Positions 1-7,022 of a stretch of DNA of 19,444 bases are shown here, in pieces. This stretch comes from an uncultured Faecalibacterium sp. (GTDB taxonomy: Bacteria; Bacillota; Clostridia; Oscillospirales; Ruminococcaceae), in NCBI GenBank assembly GCA_934518555.1, contig CAKSXW010000035.1, forward strand, positions 1 to 19,444. Reading direction: 5' to 3'. A program made the position numbers and the translations under genes. The stretch's first letter is position 1; every line of letters begins with the position of its first letter. Below the pieces are notes generated by a model. That model worked only from the letters and a program-made list of their open reading frames with translations, did not search any database and was not told the DNA's origin.

Positions 1-217
1 TGCGGCCCATCAGGAACTCCATGCACAGGTAGTACACCTGCTTGGTGCCGGTGCCAATGGCCTTGGACTGGAACTTTTTGTGGTTCTCGCTCATCATCTG
101 GCGGCAGATCAGGGCCAGAGAACGGTAGATCTGCTGGTTGGAGGCAACGTTCAGATCCACGCCGTACTCGCTGGTCAGCTTGTCCTGAAGAATTTTGCCA
201 AATTCTTTCGATGTCAT
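1..217 (-). CDS. glgP: Glycogen/alpha-glucan phosphorylase, N-terminal fragment
   Basis: The first 72 codons of a gene that continues past the left edge. The product would release glucose-1-phosphate from glycogen or maltodextrin by phosphorolysis, using pyridoxal phosphate, in the cytoplasm. The visible part opens MTSKEFGKIL and ends with KQVYYLCMEFLMGR, which matches the conserved N-terminal signature of the phosphorylase family (YYLSMEFLMGR). The start ATG (complement of 215-217) is preceded on the minus strand by AGGAG (complement of 225-229) seven bases upstream, so the start is well supported. The PLP lysine and catalytic domain lie outside the window. The gene is divergent from zapA. 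The family call rests on a short but very characteristic motif; glucan specificity (glycogen or maltodextrin) cannot be told. Confidence 0.88.
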   Translation of the reverse strand, partial: MTSKEFGKILQDKLTSEYGVDLNVASNQQIYRSLALICRQMMSENHKKFQSKAIGTGTKQVYYLCMEFLMGR

Positions 218-322
218 AACGGTACTCCTATCCGCATAAGTGCATGCTTGTTGAACTTTTTTGAGTAACATGGCGGCAGCGGCCCTTCCCTCAATGGCCC
301 AAACCGCCCACACAACAAAATT

Positions 323-351
323 ATTATAATATGAACCCTTGGCAAATGCAA
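323..351 (-). promoter_or_regulatory. Sigma-A type promoter for glgP
   Basis: On the minus strand a -35 element TTGCAT (complement of 346-351) is separated by 17 bases from a perfect -10 TATAAT (complement of 323-328). It lies about 105 bases upstream of the glgP start, giving a leader of roughly 100 nucleotides. It is in the AT-rich block that separates the two divergent genes. Confidence 0.6.
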
Positions 352-431
352 GAAATCAATGGATTTTTTCTGTAACTGCCATTTTTTCAACCAACTTTCT
401 GATAAATATGCTGAAAATTCAAAAAATACAC

Positions 432-460
432 TTTTTCTTGCTGCTTATTTATATTATAAT
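432..460 (+). promoter_or_regulatory. Probable promoter for zapA
   Basis: A perfect -10 hexamer TATAAT is at 455-460 in an AT-rich block. The region 17 bases upstream (432-437, TTTTTC) is a poor -35 match, so this call rests mainly on the -10 and the divergent layout. Transcription from here would give a leader of about 185 nucleotides containing the hairpins at 491-627. Confidence 0.4.
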
Positions 461-490
461 AGAAAGAGCAGTCAGGGGCCCAGGGGCCTT

Positions 491-535
491 TGCAGGGAGT
501 AACTCGGCCAGAAATGGGCCGGGAAACTCCCTGCA
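491..535. repeat. Nested inverted repeat in the zapA leader
   Basis: TGCAGGGAGT at 491-500 is the exact reverse complement of ACTCCCTGCA at 526-535. Inside it, CGGCC (505-509) pairs with GGCCG (517-521) around a 7-base loop. In RNA this would form one long stem with internal bulges. A tandem direct repeat of CAGGGGCC (473-480 and 481-488) sits immediately before it. No known riboswitch class is recognised. Confidence 0.7.
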
Positions 536-546
536 GCCGTCCTCCG

Positions 547-580
547 GCAGCGGAATGGTTCCCGGGAACGGTCCCGCTGC
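547..580. repeat. Second inverted repeat in the zapA leader
   Basis: GCAGCGG (547-553) is the reverse complement of CCGCTGC (574-580). The interval contains a 12-base perfect palindrome GTTCCCGGGAAC (558-569). Flanking CCGG motifs could extend the outer stem with a small bulge. Its function is unknown. Confidence 0.65.
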
Positions 581-603
581 ACCGGAAAAACCGGAAAAAA
601 CAG

Positions 604-627
604 AAAAAACTGCCCCCATGGGGGCAG
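604..627 (-). terminator. Perfect 18-base palindrome with minus-strand T tract
   Basis: CTGCCCCCATGGGGGCAG (610-627) is a perfect palindrome that can form a 7-bp stem with a CATG loop. On the minus strand it is followed directly by TTTTTT (complement of 604-609) and further T-rich sequence, which is the form of an intrinsic terminator for leftward transcription. On the plus strand no T tract follows. It lies only 27 bases before zapA, so it may instead be an operator or a leader structure. Confidence 0.45.
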
Positions 628-653
628 ATCACAGATAAAAGGGGAATGGATAC

Positions 654-1073
654 ATGGTCAACAAAGTACGGGTGAACATTGCAGGGACCAGCTACGCCAT
701 CGCAACCACCGATTCGGAAAAATACATCCTGAGCCTGGCCAAAAAGCTGGATGAGGACATCACCAAGCTGCTGGACGACAACGAGAACCTGTCGGTGACC
801 AAGGCTGCGGTGTTCTGCGCCATGGACTACCTGGACGAGTACCGCAAGAGCACCGGCAGTGCCGAGAATATGCGTGGGCAGATCCAGGATTACATTGCAG
901 ATGCAGCCCGGGCCAAGCTGGCAGAGGACAAAGCCAAGGCAGAAAACGAGGTGCTGCGTCGGGAGGCTGCGGCTCTGCGGGAGCAGCTGGCCAAGGAACG
1001 CCGCCGGGAGACCCGTCGGGAAGAACGGCAGGCTGCCCAGGAAACGGCAGAGGATACCGGGAACGAAGGCTGA
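654..1073 (+). CDS. zapA: Cell division protein ZapA
   Basis: A 139-residue ZapA-family protein, which in characterised bacteria binds FtsZ and bundles protofilaments at the division ring. The N-terminal 70 residues carry the family pattern: VNKVRVNIAGTSYAI, then a KYILSLAKKLDEDI helix and the VTKAAVFCAMDYLDEY segment. The C-terminal half (about 75-130) is a charged Ala/Glu/Arg-rich helix, consistent with the ZapA coiled-coil. It is longer than the roughly 85-110 residues common in Firmicutes because of this tail. The start ATG at 654 follows an AGGGG Shine-Dalgarno (about 639-644). It precedes the U32 family gene by 34 bases and probably shares its transcript. Confidence 0.88.
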   Translation: MVNKVRVNIAGTSYAIATTDSEKYILSLAKKLDEDITKLLDDNENLSVTKAAVFCAMDYLDEYRKSTGSAENMRGQIQDYIADAARAKLAEDKAKAENEVLRREAAALREQLAKERRRETRREERQAAQETAEDTGNEG

Positions 1074-1107
1074 CGCCTACCTTATATAAATAGACAATGG
1101 GGGAACT

Positions 1108-3177
1108 ATGTCAAACATTGAGATCCTTGCCCCGGTGGGCAGCGAAGAAATGCTCCGGGCCGCTGTGTTCAGCGGAGCCGATGCCGTGTATCTGGGCTTT
1201 TCCGGCTTCAACGCCCGGACCGGGGCCGGCAACTTTGACGCCGACAGCCTGAAAGAGGCGGTGCGCTTCTGCCACGCCCGAGGGGTGGCGGTGCACGTGG
1301 CACTGAACACCACGGTGTACGGCACCGAGCTGCCGGCCCTGGAGCAGGCCATCCGGGCGGTGGCGGCCAGCGGTGCGGATGCAGTCATCTGCCAGGACCT
1401 GGCGGTGGCCACCCTCATCGGCCAGATCGCCCCGGAGCTGCCCCGTCACGGCTCCACCCAGATGAGCGTCCACACCCTGCAGGGTGCTTTGGAGCTGAAG
1501 GACCTGGGCTTTACCCGGGTGGTGCTGGCCCGGGAGCTGAGCCTGCCGGAGGTGGAGCACATCACCAAGCACTGCGGCATCGAGACCGAGTGCTTCGTCC
1601 ACGGGGCCTTGTGCATGAGCATGAGCGGCCAGTGCTATATGTCCGCCTTCCTGGGAGGCCGCAGCGGCAACCGGGGCTCCTGCGCCGGGCCCTGCCGCCT
1701 GCCCTTTGAGGCCAACAGCCTGCCGGAGGGCAAGCCTGGGCGGCTCCATCATCTGTCCCTGAAGGACAACTCTGTCATCGACAAGCTGGACAAGCTCCAG
1801 GCTTTGGGCGTAGCATCGGCAAAGATCGAGGGCCGCCTCCGGACCCCGGAGTATGTGGCCGCCGCCGTCAGTGCCTGCCTGGCAGGCCGGGAGGGCCGGG
1901 CCTACGACCGGGACCTGCTGAAGAATGCCTTCAGCCGCTCCGGCTTTACCTCCGGGTATCTGGACGGCAAGATCGACGGCACTATGTTCGGGGTCCGCAG
2001 CGAGGCAGATGCTGAGCTGACCAAAAAGACCCTGCCCATGCTGCGGGAGCTGTACCGCCGGGAGCGGTCCCGGGTGCCGGTGCAGATGAAGCTGGAGCTG
2101 GAGGAGGGGGGCGAAAAGCTCACCGTCACCGACGGCCAGGGCAACAAGGCCTTTGCCTACGGGGATTTTGAGCCCCAGCCTGCCCGTACCGACCCCACCG
2201 AGAGCCTGCGCCGGAGCCTGGCTAAGACCGGCGGCACCCCCTTTGAGGCGGCGGATATCCGGGTGGAAATGGACGGGGGCCCCTGGTTCGTGCCCGGCAG
2301 TGCCATCAACGAGCTGCGCCGGGAGGCCCTGGATGCCCTGCTGAAAAAGCGTGAGGTGCTGCGGCCCTGGCCCACCACCCAGGCCCAGGCGGCTCCGGTG
2401 CCCCAGCGGACCCTGCCGCCCCACCGCAGCCTCCGGGCCCGGTTCGAGAGCTGGGACCAGGTGCCGGAACAGGCCCTGGGTGGGGTGGAATACCTGATCC
2501 TGCCCATTGCCCAGGCCGACCGGGTGCCCCGGGAGTGGCGCAGCAAGACCATCCTGGAGCTGCCCCGGGCCATGTTCGGGGCCCTGGAACAGGATACGGC
2601 CCGGCGCATCGCCGCCACCCAGGAGGCCGGGTTTGCTGGCTACGAGGCCAGCAACATCGCCCACCTGCGGCTGTGCCGGGGCCTGCCCTTGTCCGGGGGC
2701 TTTGGGCTGAACATCACCAACCAGCTGGCAGCCCAGTTCTACGCCGACCAGGGCCTTTCCGGCCTGCTGATCCTGCCGGAGGTAAAGGACAGCGACATTG
2801 CTGCCATTGCCCCCCAGCGGCAGGGCAAGCCGGTGCCCACCGGCGTGATGATCTACGGCCACATGCCCCTGATGCTCACCCGAGCCTGTCCGCTGCAGAA
2901 CATCCAGGACTGCGCCCACTGCCGCAAAGCCGGGGAGCTGACGGACCGCAAGGCCAAAAAGTTCCCGGTGCGGTGCGGCTTAGGGGTACGCACCATCTAT
3001 AACCCGGTGCCCATCTACATGGGGGATAAGCCCGGTGCCCTGGCGGTGGACTACGGCGTGGCCTACTTTACCCTGGAGAGCCGGGACGAGGCTGCCGCCG
3101 TGCTGGAAATGATCCGCACCCACGCCCCCTATGAGGGGGATTTTACCCGGGGGCTGTACTTCAAGGGCACAAACTAA
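1108..3177 (+). CDS. U32 peptidase-family protein, RlhA-like (probable RNA hydroxylation factor)
   Basis: A 689-residue protein of the U32 'collagenase-like peptidase' family. Residues 1-290 form the conserved core: LAPVGSEEMLRAAV at the N-terminus, QMSVHTLQGALELK, then the signature ECFVHGALCMSMSGQCYMS (161-179), followed by two more cysteines (C192, C196). The length and an additional C-terminal region resemble the DUF3656-containing RlhA branch, which in E. coli makes 5-hydroxycytidine in 23S rRNA. The shorter TrhP branch acts on tRNA. A second cysteine cluster (C594, C602, C605, C623) near the C-terminus suggests metal or Fe-S binding. A true protease role is doubtful for this branch. The start ATG has GGGGGAAC upstream. 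The gene lies 62 bases before dut, on the same strand. Confidence 0.8.
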   Translation: MSNIEILAPVGSEEMLRAAVFSGADAVYLGFSGFNARTGAGNFDADSLKEAVRFCHARGVAVHVALNTTVYGTELPALEQAIRAVAASGADAVICQDLAVATLIGQIAPELPRHGSTQMSVHTLQGALELKDLGFTRVVLARELSLPEVEHITKHCGIETECFVHGALCMSMSGQCYMSAFLGGRSGNRGSCAGPCRLPFEANSLPEGKPGRLHHLSLKDNSVIDKLDKLQALGVASAKIEGRLRTPEYVAAAVSACLAGREGRAYDRDLLKNAFSRSGFTSGYLDGKIDGTMFGVRSEADAELTKKTLPMLRELYRRERSRVPVQMKLELEEGGEKLTVTDGQGNKAFAYGDFEPQPARTDPTESLRRSLAKTGGTPFEAADIRVEMDGGPWFVPGSAINELRREALDALLKKREVLRPWPTTQAQAAPVPQRTLPPHRSLRARFESWDQVPEQALGGVEYLILPIAQADRVPREWRSKTILELPRAMFGALEQDTARRIAATQEAGFAGYEASNIAHLRLCRGLPLSGGFGLNITNQLAAQFYADQGLSGLLILPEVKDSDIAAIAPQRQGKPVPTGVMIYGHMPLMLTRACPLQNIQDCAHCRKAGELTDRKAKKFPVRCGLGVRTIYNPVPIYMGDKPGALAVDYGVAYFTLESRDEAAAVLEMIRTHAPYEGDFTRGLYFKGTN

Positions 3178-3239
3178 AGCCCCTTGCCCCGGTTTTGCCG
3201 CTCCGGCGGCCTGAAAATAACCATCAAACGAGGTATATT

Positions 3240-3686
3240 ATGGAACCCATTACCGTAAATTATAAGATCCTGGACCCCCGGGCCAAGGCCCCGGCCTACG
3301 CCACCCCCGGCTCTGCCGCCGCCGACCTGTGCGCTGTGCTGGACGCCCCCCTGACGGTGGCTCCTCTGGAGCGTGTGCTGGTGCCCACGGGCCTGGCCAT
3401 TGAGCTGCCCGGTGCCCACAGCGTGGCCCTGGTGTACGCACGCAGCGGCCTTTCCATCAAGCACGGTCTGTGCATGGCCAACGGCGTCGGCGTGGTGGAC
3501 AGTGATTACCGGGGGGAGCTGAAGGTGCCCATGGTGAACCTGGGCCAGGAGGCCTACACCATCCAGCCCGGGGAACGGGTGGCTCAGCTGTGCATCGCTC
3601 CGGTGTACACCGCAGCCTTTGTGCAGGCAGACACCCTGGGGGACACCACCCGGGGTGCCGGGGGCTTTGGCTCCACGGGAAAATAA
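3240..3686 (+). CDS. dut: Deoxyuridine 5'-triphosphate nucleotidohydrolase (dUTPase)
   Basis: A 148-residue trimeric-type dUTPase that hydrolyses dUTP to dUMP and pyrophosphate, keeping uracil out of DNA and feeding thymidylate synthesis. All five family motifs are visible in order: GSAAADL (24-30, motif 1, with AA where GY is common), RSGLSIKHG (68-76), GVVDSDYRGE (84-93, with the uracil-stacking tyrosine 90), GERVAQL (111-117) and RGAGGFGSTG (138-147). An in-frame ATG 15 codons upstream exists, but ATG 3240 has GAGG about 7 bases before it and starts the family-conserved sequence, so it is preferred. The motif-5 tail ends one residue before the stop. The hairpin-rich repeat begins at the very next base. 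Confidence 0.95.
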   Translation: MEPITVNYKILDPRAKAPAYATPGSAAADLCAVLDAPLTVAPLERVLVPTGLAIELPGAHSVALVYARSGLSIKHGLCMANGVGVVDSDYRGELKVPMVNLGQEAYTIQPGERVAQLCIAPVYTAAFVQADTLGDTTRGAGGFGSTGK

Positions 3687-3812
3687 CCCTCTCCGTCAAT
3701 GCTTCGCATTGCCACCTCCCCCGAGAGGGGGAGGTTTTAGAAGAGTAAACCGATTGATAGAGAAAAAAGCTCTCCCTTTCGGGAGAGCTGTCACCGCAGG
3801 TGACTGAGAGGG
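3687..3812. repeat. Hairpin-rich intergenic repeat element with terminal inverted repeats
   Basis: The element starts at the base after the dut stop and ends five bases before maf. Its ends match as an inverted repeat in 11 of 12 bases (CCCTCTCCGTCA at 3687-3698, TGACTGAGAGGG at 3801-3812). Inside are four hairpins: CAATGC/GCATTG (3697-3711), ACCTCCCCC/GGGGGAGGT (3714-3735), AGCTCTCCC/GGGAGAGCT (3768-3789) and GTCACC/GGTGAC (3790-3804). The right half recurs at 16190-16238. This looks like a small non-coding REP/MITE-like element without a transposase. I cannot see a target-site duplication. Confidence 0.75.
3714..3738 (+). terminator. Intrinsic terminator-like hairpin after dut
   Basis: A 9-bp perfect stem (ACCTCCCCC at 3714-3722, GGGGGAGGT at 3727-3735) with a GAGA tetraloop is followed by a short T run (3735-3738). 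It lies inside the repeat element and probably ends the zapA-U32-dut transcript, at least partly. The T tract is short, so efficiency is uncertain. Confidence 0.55.
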
Positions 3813-3816
3813 TTTT

Positions 3817-4374
3817 ATGAATCATTTGATCTTAGCTTCCGGCAGCCCCCGCAGACGGGAGCTGCTTTCCCTGTACACTACGGATTTTACGGTCTGCGTC
3901 AGCGATTTTGACGAGGCCGCCGTTACCGCCGATACCCCTGCCCACCTGGTGGAACAGCTGGCCCGGGGCAAGTGCCTGGCAGTGGCCCGGCAGCACCCGG
4001 AGGCCGTGGTCATCGGCTGCGACACCGTGGTGGACGTTGGAGGTGAGGTGTTCGGCAAGCCCACAGACCCGGAGGACGCCAAGCGGATGCTCCGGGCCCT
4101 GTCCGGTGCCACCCACGCCGTCCACACCGGGGTCTGCATCTGTTGCGGCAGCCACACCGAGAGCTTTGTGGACAGCTGCCAGGTGACCTTTTTCCCCATT
4201 TCGGAACAGGAGATCGCCGCCTACACCGCCACCCGGGACCCCTACGATAAGGCCGGGGCCTATGCCATCCAGGGCCGGGCTGCCCTGTGGCTGGACCACA
4301 TCCAGGGGGACTACTACACCATTATGGGCCTGCCGGTGAGCCGGACAGTCCGGCTGCTGGGGCGTTTTGTGTGA
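3817..4374 (+). CDS. maf: Maf-family nucleoside triphosphate pyrophosphatase
   Basis: A 185-residue Maf/YhdE-type protein, which hydrolyses dTTP, UTP or modified nucleotides to monophosphates and is linked to division arrest when overproduced. Family motifs seen: the N-terminal LASGSPRRREL (6-16), GCDTVV (67-72, with the probable catalytic Asp69), FGKP (79-82), HTGVCI, and the C-terminal block YDKAGAYAIQGRAALW with GDYYTIMGLPVSR (164-176). The length is normal. The ATG at 3817 has GAGAGGG ending five bases upstream, and that Shine-Dalgarno is the right end of the repeat element. It precedes mreB, a conserved pairing in Firmicutes. No radC lies between them. Confidence 0.93.
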   Translation: MNHLILASGSPRRRELLSLYTTDFTVCVSDFDEAAVTADTPAHLVEQLARGKCLAVARQHPEAVVIGCDTVVDVGGEVFGKPTDPEDAKRMLRALSGATHAVHTGVCICCGSHTESFVDSCQVTFFPISEQEIAAYTATRDPYDKAGAYAIQGRAALWLDHIQGDYYTIMGLPVSRTVRLLGRFV

Positions 4375-4411
4375 CAAAAATGGAAAAATGTAAAAAAACC
4401 AATAGAAACGC

Positions 4412-4440
4412 TTGAGAAAACCCCGGCTTGGGGCTATAAT
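4412..4440 (+). promoter_or_regulatory. Sigma-A promoter for mreB
   Basis: TTGAGA (4412-4417), a 17-base spacer and a perfect TATAAT (4435-4440). A-rich runs at 4376-4398 lie upstream where an UP element would be. The spacer itself carries an inverted repeat (CCCC at 4421-4424, GGGG at 4430-4433). The predicted leader of about 84 nucleotides has a small hairpin (AGCGG at 4463-4467 with CCGCT at 4475-4479) before the AAGGAG ribosome-binding site (4515-4520). Confidence 0.8.
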
Positions 4441-4530
4441 AGAAGCGTGTTATTCTGCGAAGAGCGGCGTAAAACCGCTGCTCCCGTTCTAGGATAGAGT
4501 TACTGGAAACGATGAAGGAGAGACTTTACA

Positions 4531-5553
4531 ATGGGTTTTCTGTCGAAGGACGTTGGCATTGACCTGGGTACCGCCAATACCCTGGTCTATATGAAGGGCA
4601 AGGGCATCATCATGCGGGAGCCGTCCGTTGTGGCGGTGGATACCAAGACCGATGAGGTGCGCTGCGTAGGCGGAGAGGCCAAGGCGGTCATTGGCCGTAC
4701 CCCTGGCAGCATCGTGGCAGTGCGCCCCCTGAAGGACGGCGTCATTGCGGATTTTGACATCACCGCCAATATGCTGGAGAACTTTTTGAAGAAGGCTTGC
4801 GGCAACAGTATGTTCTCCCGTCCCCGGGTGGTCATCTGCATCCCCTCCGGCGTTACCGAGGTGGAGCGCCGTGCCGTGCGTGAGGCTACCCTGAAGGCCG
4901 GTGCCCGTCAGGTGTCGGTGATCGAGGAGCCCATGGCTGCGGCCATCGGTGCAGGCCTGCCCATCAGCGAGCCCACCGGCAGCATGATCGTGGATATCGG
5001 CGGCGGCACCGCTGAGATCGCTGTGATCTCCCTGGGCGGCATCGTGGCCTCCCGCAGCGTGCGGATGGCTGGCGATATGTTCGACCAGGCTATCATCGCC
5101 TTTATCAAGCGCAAGTACAACCTGCTGATCGGTGAGCGCACTGCTGAGCAGATCAAGATCGAGATCGGCTCTGCCTACACCCTGGACCCGGAGCTGACCA
5201 TGGAGATCAAGGGCCGCAACCTGGTGGACGGCCTGCCCAAGAACATCGTGGTCCACTCGGAAGACGTGCGTGACGCTCTGCTGGAGTGCCTGGTCAAGAT
5301 CACCGGTGCCATCAAGGAGACCCTGGAGCGCACTCCGCCGGAGCTGAGTGCCGATATCATCGACCGGGGCATTACCCTGACGGGCGGCGGTGCCTTGCTG
5401 CGGGGCCTGGATCAACTGATCCAGAGTGAGACCGGCATCGACGTGCACATTGCGGAGGACCCCCTGGATTGCGTGGCCAAGGGTGCCGGTGCAGTGCTGG
5501 ACCACGTGGATGTGCTGCACGACGTGCTGGACACCGACGGCGGTCACATGTGA
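4531..5553 (+). CDS. mreB: Rod shape-determining protein MreB (actin-like)
   Basis: A 340-residue bacterial actin that polymerises under the membrane and positions the elongation machinery. The actin-fold nucleotide-binding motifs are intact: DLGTANT (11-17, phosphate 1), DIGGGT (155-160, phosphate 2) and the adenosine motif [10 protein letters not shown] (283-292). The N-terminal [10 protein letters not shown] resembles the short membrane-associating start of Gram-positive MreB. Length is typical. It is the first gene after a strong promoter and is followed by an intrinsic terminator before mreC, so it may be expressed above mreC/mreD. Confidence 0.97.
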   Translation: MGFLSKDVGIDLGTANTLVYMKGKGIIMREPSVVAVDTKTDEVRCVGGEAKAVIGRTPGSIVAVRPLKDGVIADFDITANMLENFLKKACGNSMFSRPRVVICIPSGVTEVERRAVREATLKAGARQVSVIEEPMAAAIGAGLPISEPTGSMIVDIGGGTAEIAVISLGGIVASRSVRMAGDMFDQAIIAFIKRKYNLLIGERTAEQIKIEIGSAYTLDPELTMEIKGRNLVDGLPKNIVVHSEDVRDALLECLVKITGAIKETLERTPPELSADIIDRGITLTGGGALLRGLDQLIQSETGIDVHIAEDPLDCVAKGAGAVLDHVDVLHDVLDTDGGHM

Positions 5554-5557
5554 GAGT

Positions 5558-5589
5558 AGTGCGGATGGCTGGGCTGTCCGCACTTTTTT
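5558..5589 (+). terminator. Intrinsic terminator between mreB and mreC
   Basis: An 8-bp perfect stem, AGTGCGGA (5558-5565) with TCCGCACT (5577-5584), has an 11-base loop and is followed by TTTTTT (5584-5589). It begins only four bases after the mreB stop. No clear promoter is seen between it and mreC, so it probably acts as a partial terminator that reduces mreCD-mrdA expression relative to mreB. Confidence 0.8.
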
Positions 5590-5627
5590 CATAGCGGCGC
5601 AAAGACGCCGAACGGGAGGACGACCCC

Positions 5628-6458
5628 TTGAAAGATTTTTTTGATACCTGGAAATTTAAGATCCTGGTGGTGGTGGCGGTGTTCCTGGTGGGCATCATGG
5701 CCTATGCCGGTGCCAACGGGCGGCTTACCGCAGCCCCTCAGGAGCTGCTCAGCGTGGTGCTCACCCCCCTCCAGAAGGTCACCGCTGCCCTCAGCGGCGG
5801 TGCAGCCTCCGTGTGGGAAAAGTACACCAACATCGACCAGGTCATGGAGCAGAACCAGCAGCTGCAGGAAGAAAACGCCCAGCTGCGGCAGCAGATGGTG
5901 GATTACGACCGGATAAAGGCAGAAAATGAGGCCTACAAGGCCCTGGCTCGCATCCAGGACACCAACACCGAGGCCACCTATGTGTCGGCCTTTGTCATTG
6001 GCCGGGACCCGTTGGATGAGTTCGGGGGCTTTACCCTGGACAAGGGCACCGCAGACGGGGTGGCAGTGCAGGACGCTGTCATCAGCGACCGGGGCTACCT
6101 GCAGGGAGTGGTGGTGGAAGCCGATGCCACCAGCTGCAAGGTCATGACCATCCTGCACCCCAGCTTCAACGCAGCCGGGGTGGTATCCCGTACCCGGGAA
6201 AACGGCATCCTTACCGGCAGTGCCAGCTACTCGGCCGACGGCCTGTGTGTGCTGACCAACCTGGACCGGGCCACAGAGACCCGTATGGGGGACCAGCTCA
6301 TCACCACCGGCCTGGGCGGCGTGTTCCCGGCCAACCTGCTGGTGGGCACCGTGCAGGAAGTGGTGCCGGAACAAAGCGGAAAATCCTCGGTGACGGTGAT
6401 CCGGCCCGGTGCGGACCCCCGTACCGCTAAGCACGTGTTTATCATCACCGAATACTAA
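5628..6458 (+). CDS. mreC: Rod shape-determining protein MreC
   Basis: A 276-residue bitopic membrane protein that links MreB and PBP2 in the elongation complex. Architecture seen: short cytoplasmic N-terminus, one membrane segment (about 11-29, KILVVVAVFLVGIMAYAGA), a coiled-coil of Gln/Glu-rich heptads (about 67-108) and an extracytoplasmic beta domain with GFTLDKGTADGV, DAVISDRGYLQGVV and LITTGLGGVFPANLLVG, typical of the family. The start is TTG at 5628, chosen because GGGAGGA (5614-5620) lies seven bases upstream and the translation from there gives the usual MreC N-terminus. The mreD Shine-Dalgarno overlaps its stop codon. Confidence 0.93.
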   Translation: MKDFFDTWKFKILVVVAVFLVGIMAYAGANGRLTAAPQELLSVVLTPLQKVTAALSGGAASVWEKYTNIDQVMEQNQQLQEENAQLRQQMVDYDRIKAENEAYKALARIQDTNTEATYVSAFVIGRDPLDEFGGFTLDKGTADGVAVQDAVISDRGYLQGVVVEADATSCKVMTILHPSFNAAGVVSRTRENGILTGSASYSADGLCVLTNLDRATETRMGDQLITTGLGGVFPANLLVGTVQEVVPEQSGKSSVTVIRPGADPRTAKHVFIITEY

Positions 6459-6470
6459 GGAGGCACAGGT

Positions 6471-7004
6471 ATGGAATCTCGCCGCAAGCGCAACCGCAGC
6501 CAGATCTTAAAATGGTGCTGCTATGTGCTGGGCCTGTTTGTGTGTGCCGCCTTGCAGACCACCCCGGGGCTGTTCCAGCTGGGGCAGGCAAAGCCTTTGC
6601 TGGTGCTGGCCCTCTGCCTGGCAGTGGCCGTGCAGGAGGATGAGTTTGCCGGGGCCCTGTTCGGGGCCCTGTGCGGCCTGCTGTGGGACTACACCGCCGG
6701 ACGCACGGTGGGGATGCTGGCTTTGGAGGTTATGATGCTCTGCTTTGCCGTCAGCGTGCTGGTGCAGGTGTACCTGCAAAGTGCCCCGGGCAACTTTGCG
6801 GTCATTGCCGCCGCAGCGGCGCTGCTGGTGCTGTCCACAGACTGGCTGTTCTTCTACTATATGCCCGGCTACCCCGGGGCGGCGGTGCGGTATCTGGAGT
6901 TCGTGCTGCCCTCGGCAGTGCTTACCATCCCGGCGGCTCTGCTGGAGTTTTGCCTGGTGCGGCGGATATACAACGAGTTCAAAATCGACAACGGCGTAGT
7001 CTGA
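6471..7004 (+). CDS. mreD: Rod shape-determining protein MreD
   Basis: A 177-residue polytopic membrane protein of the MreD family, the third component of the MreBCD module. After a basic cytoplasmic start (MESRRKRNRSQ) it has about five or six hydrophobic segments, including ALFGALCGLLWDYTAGRTVG, which fits the conserved MreD loop (G..W.D). Sequence conservation in this family is low, so the call leans on size, topology and position between mreC and mrdA. AAGGAGG (6457-6463) overlaps the mreC stop, so translation is probably coupled. Confidence 0.88.
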   Translation: MESRRKRNRSQILKWCCYVLGLFVCAALQTTPGLFQLGQAKPLLVLALCLAVAVQEDEFAGALFGALCGLLWDYTAGRTVGMLALEVMMLCFAVSVLVQVYLQSAPGNFAVIAAAAALLVLSTDWLFFYYMPGYPGAAVRYLEFVLPSAVLTIPAALLEFCLVRRIYNEFKIDNGVV

Positions 7005-7022
7005 CCGCCGGAGGAAACACCC

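Noticed and set aside
80..268. Small plus-strand open frame near the left edge
   Set aside because: It is opposite the well-supported glgP start and has no ribosome-binding site or homology that I recognise.
1111..2919. Long minus-strand open frame (602 codons) across the U32 gene
   Set aside because: It is the antisense shadow of a GC-rich gene: Gly/Gln/Leu/Pro/His-rich, no family motif, no ribosome-binding site, and the sense frame carries clear U32 motifs.
3195..3239. Upstream in-frame ATG for dut
   Set aside because: The 15 extra residues are not part of the family and ATG 3240 has a GAGG site at good spacing.
3687..3812. CRISPR-like or riboswitch reading of the hairpin-rich dut-maf spacer
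   Set aside because: There are no regularly spaced direct repeats and no recognisable ligand-binding core; terminal inverted repeats and a second partial copy fit a dispersed repeat better.
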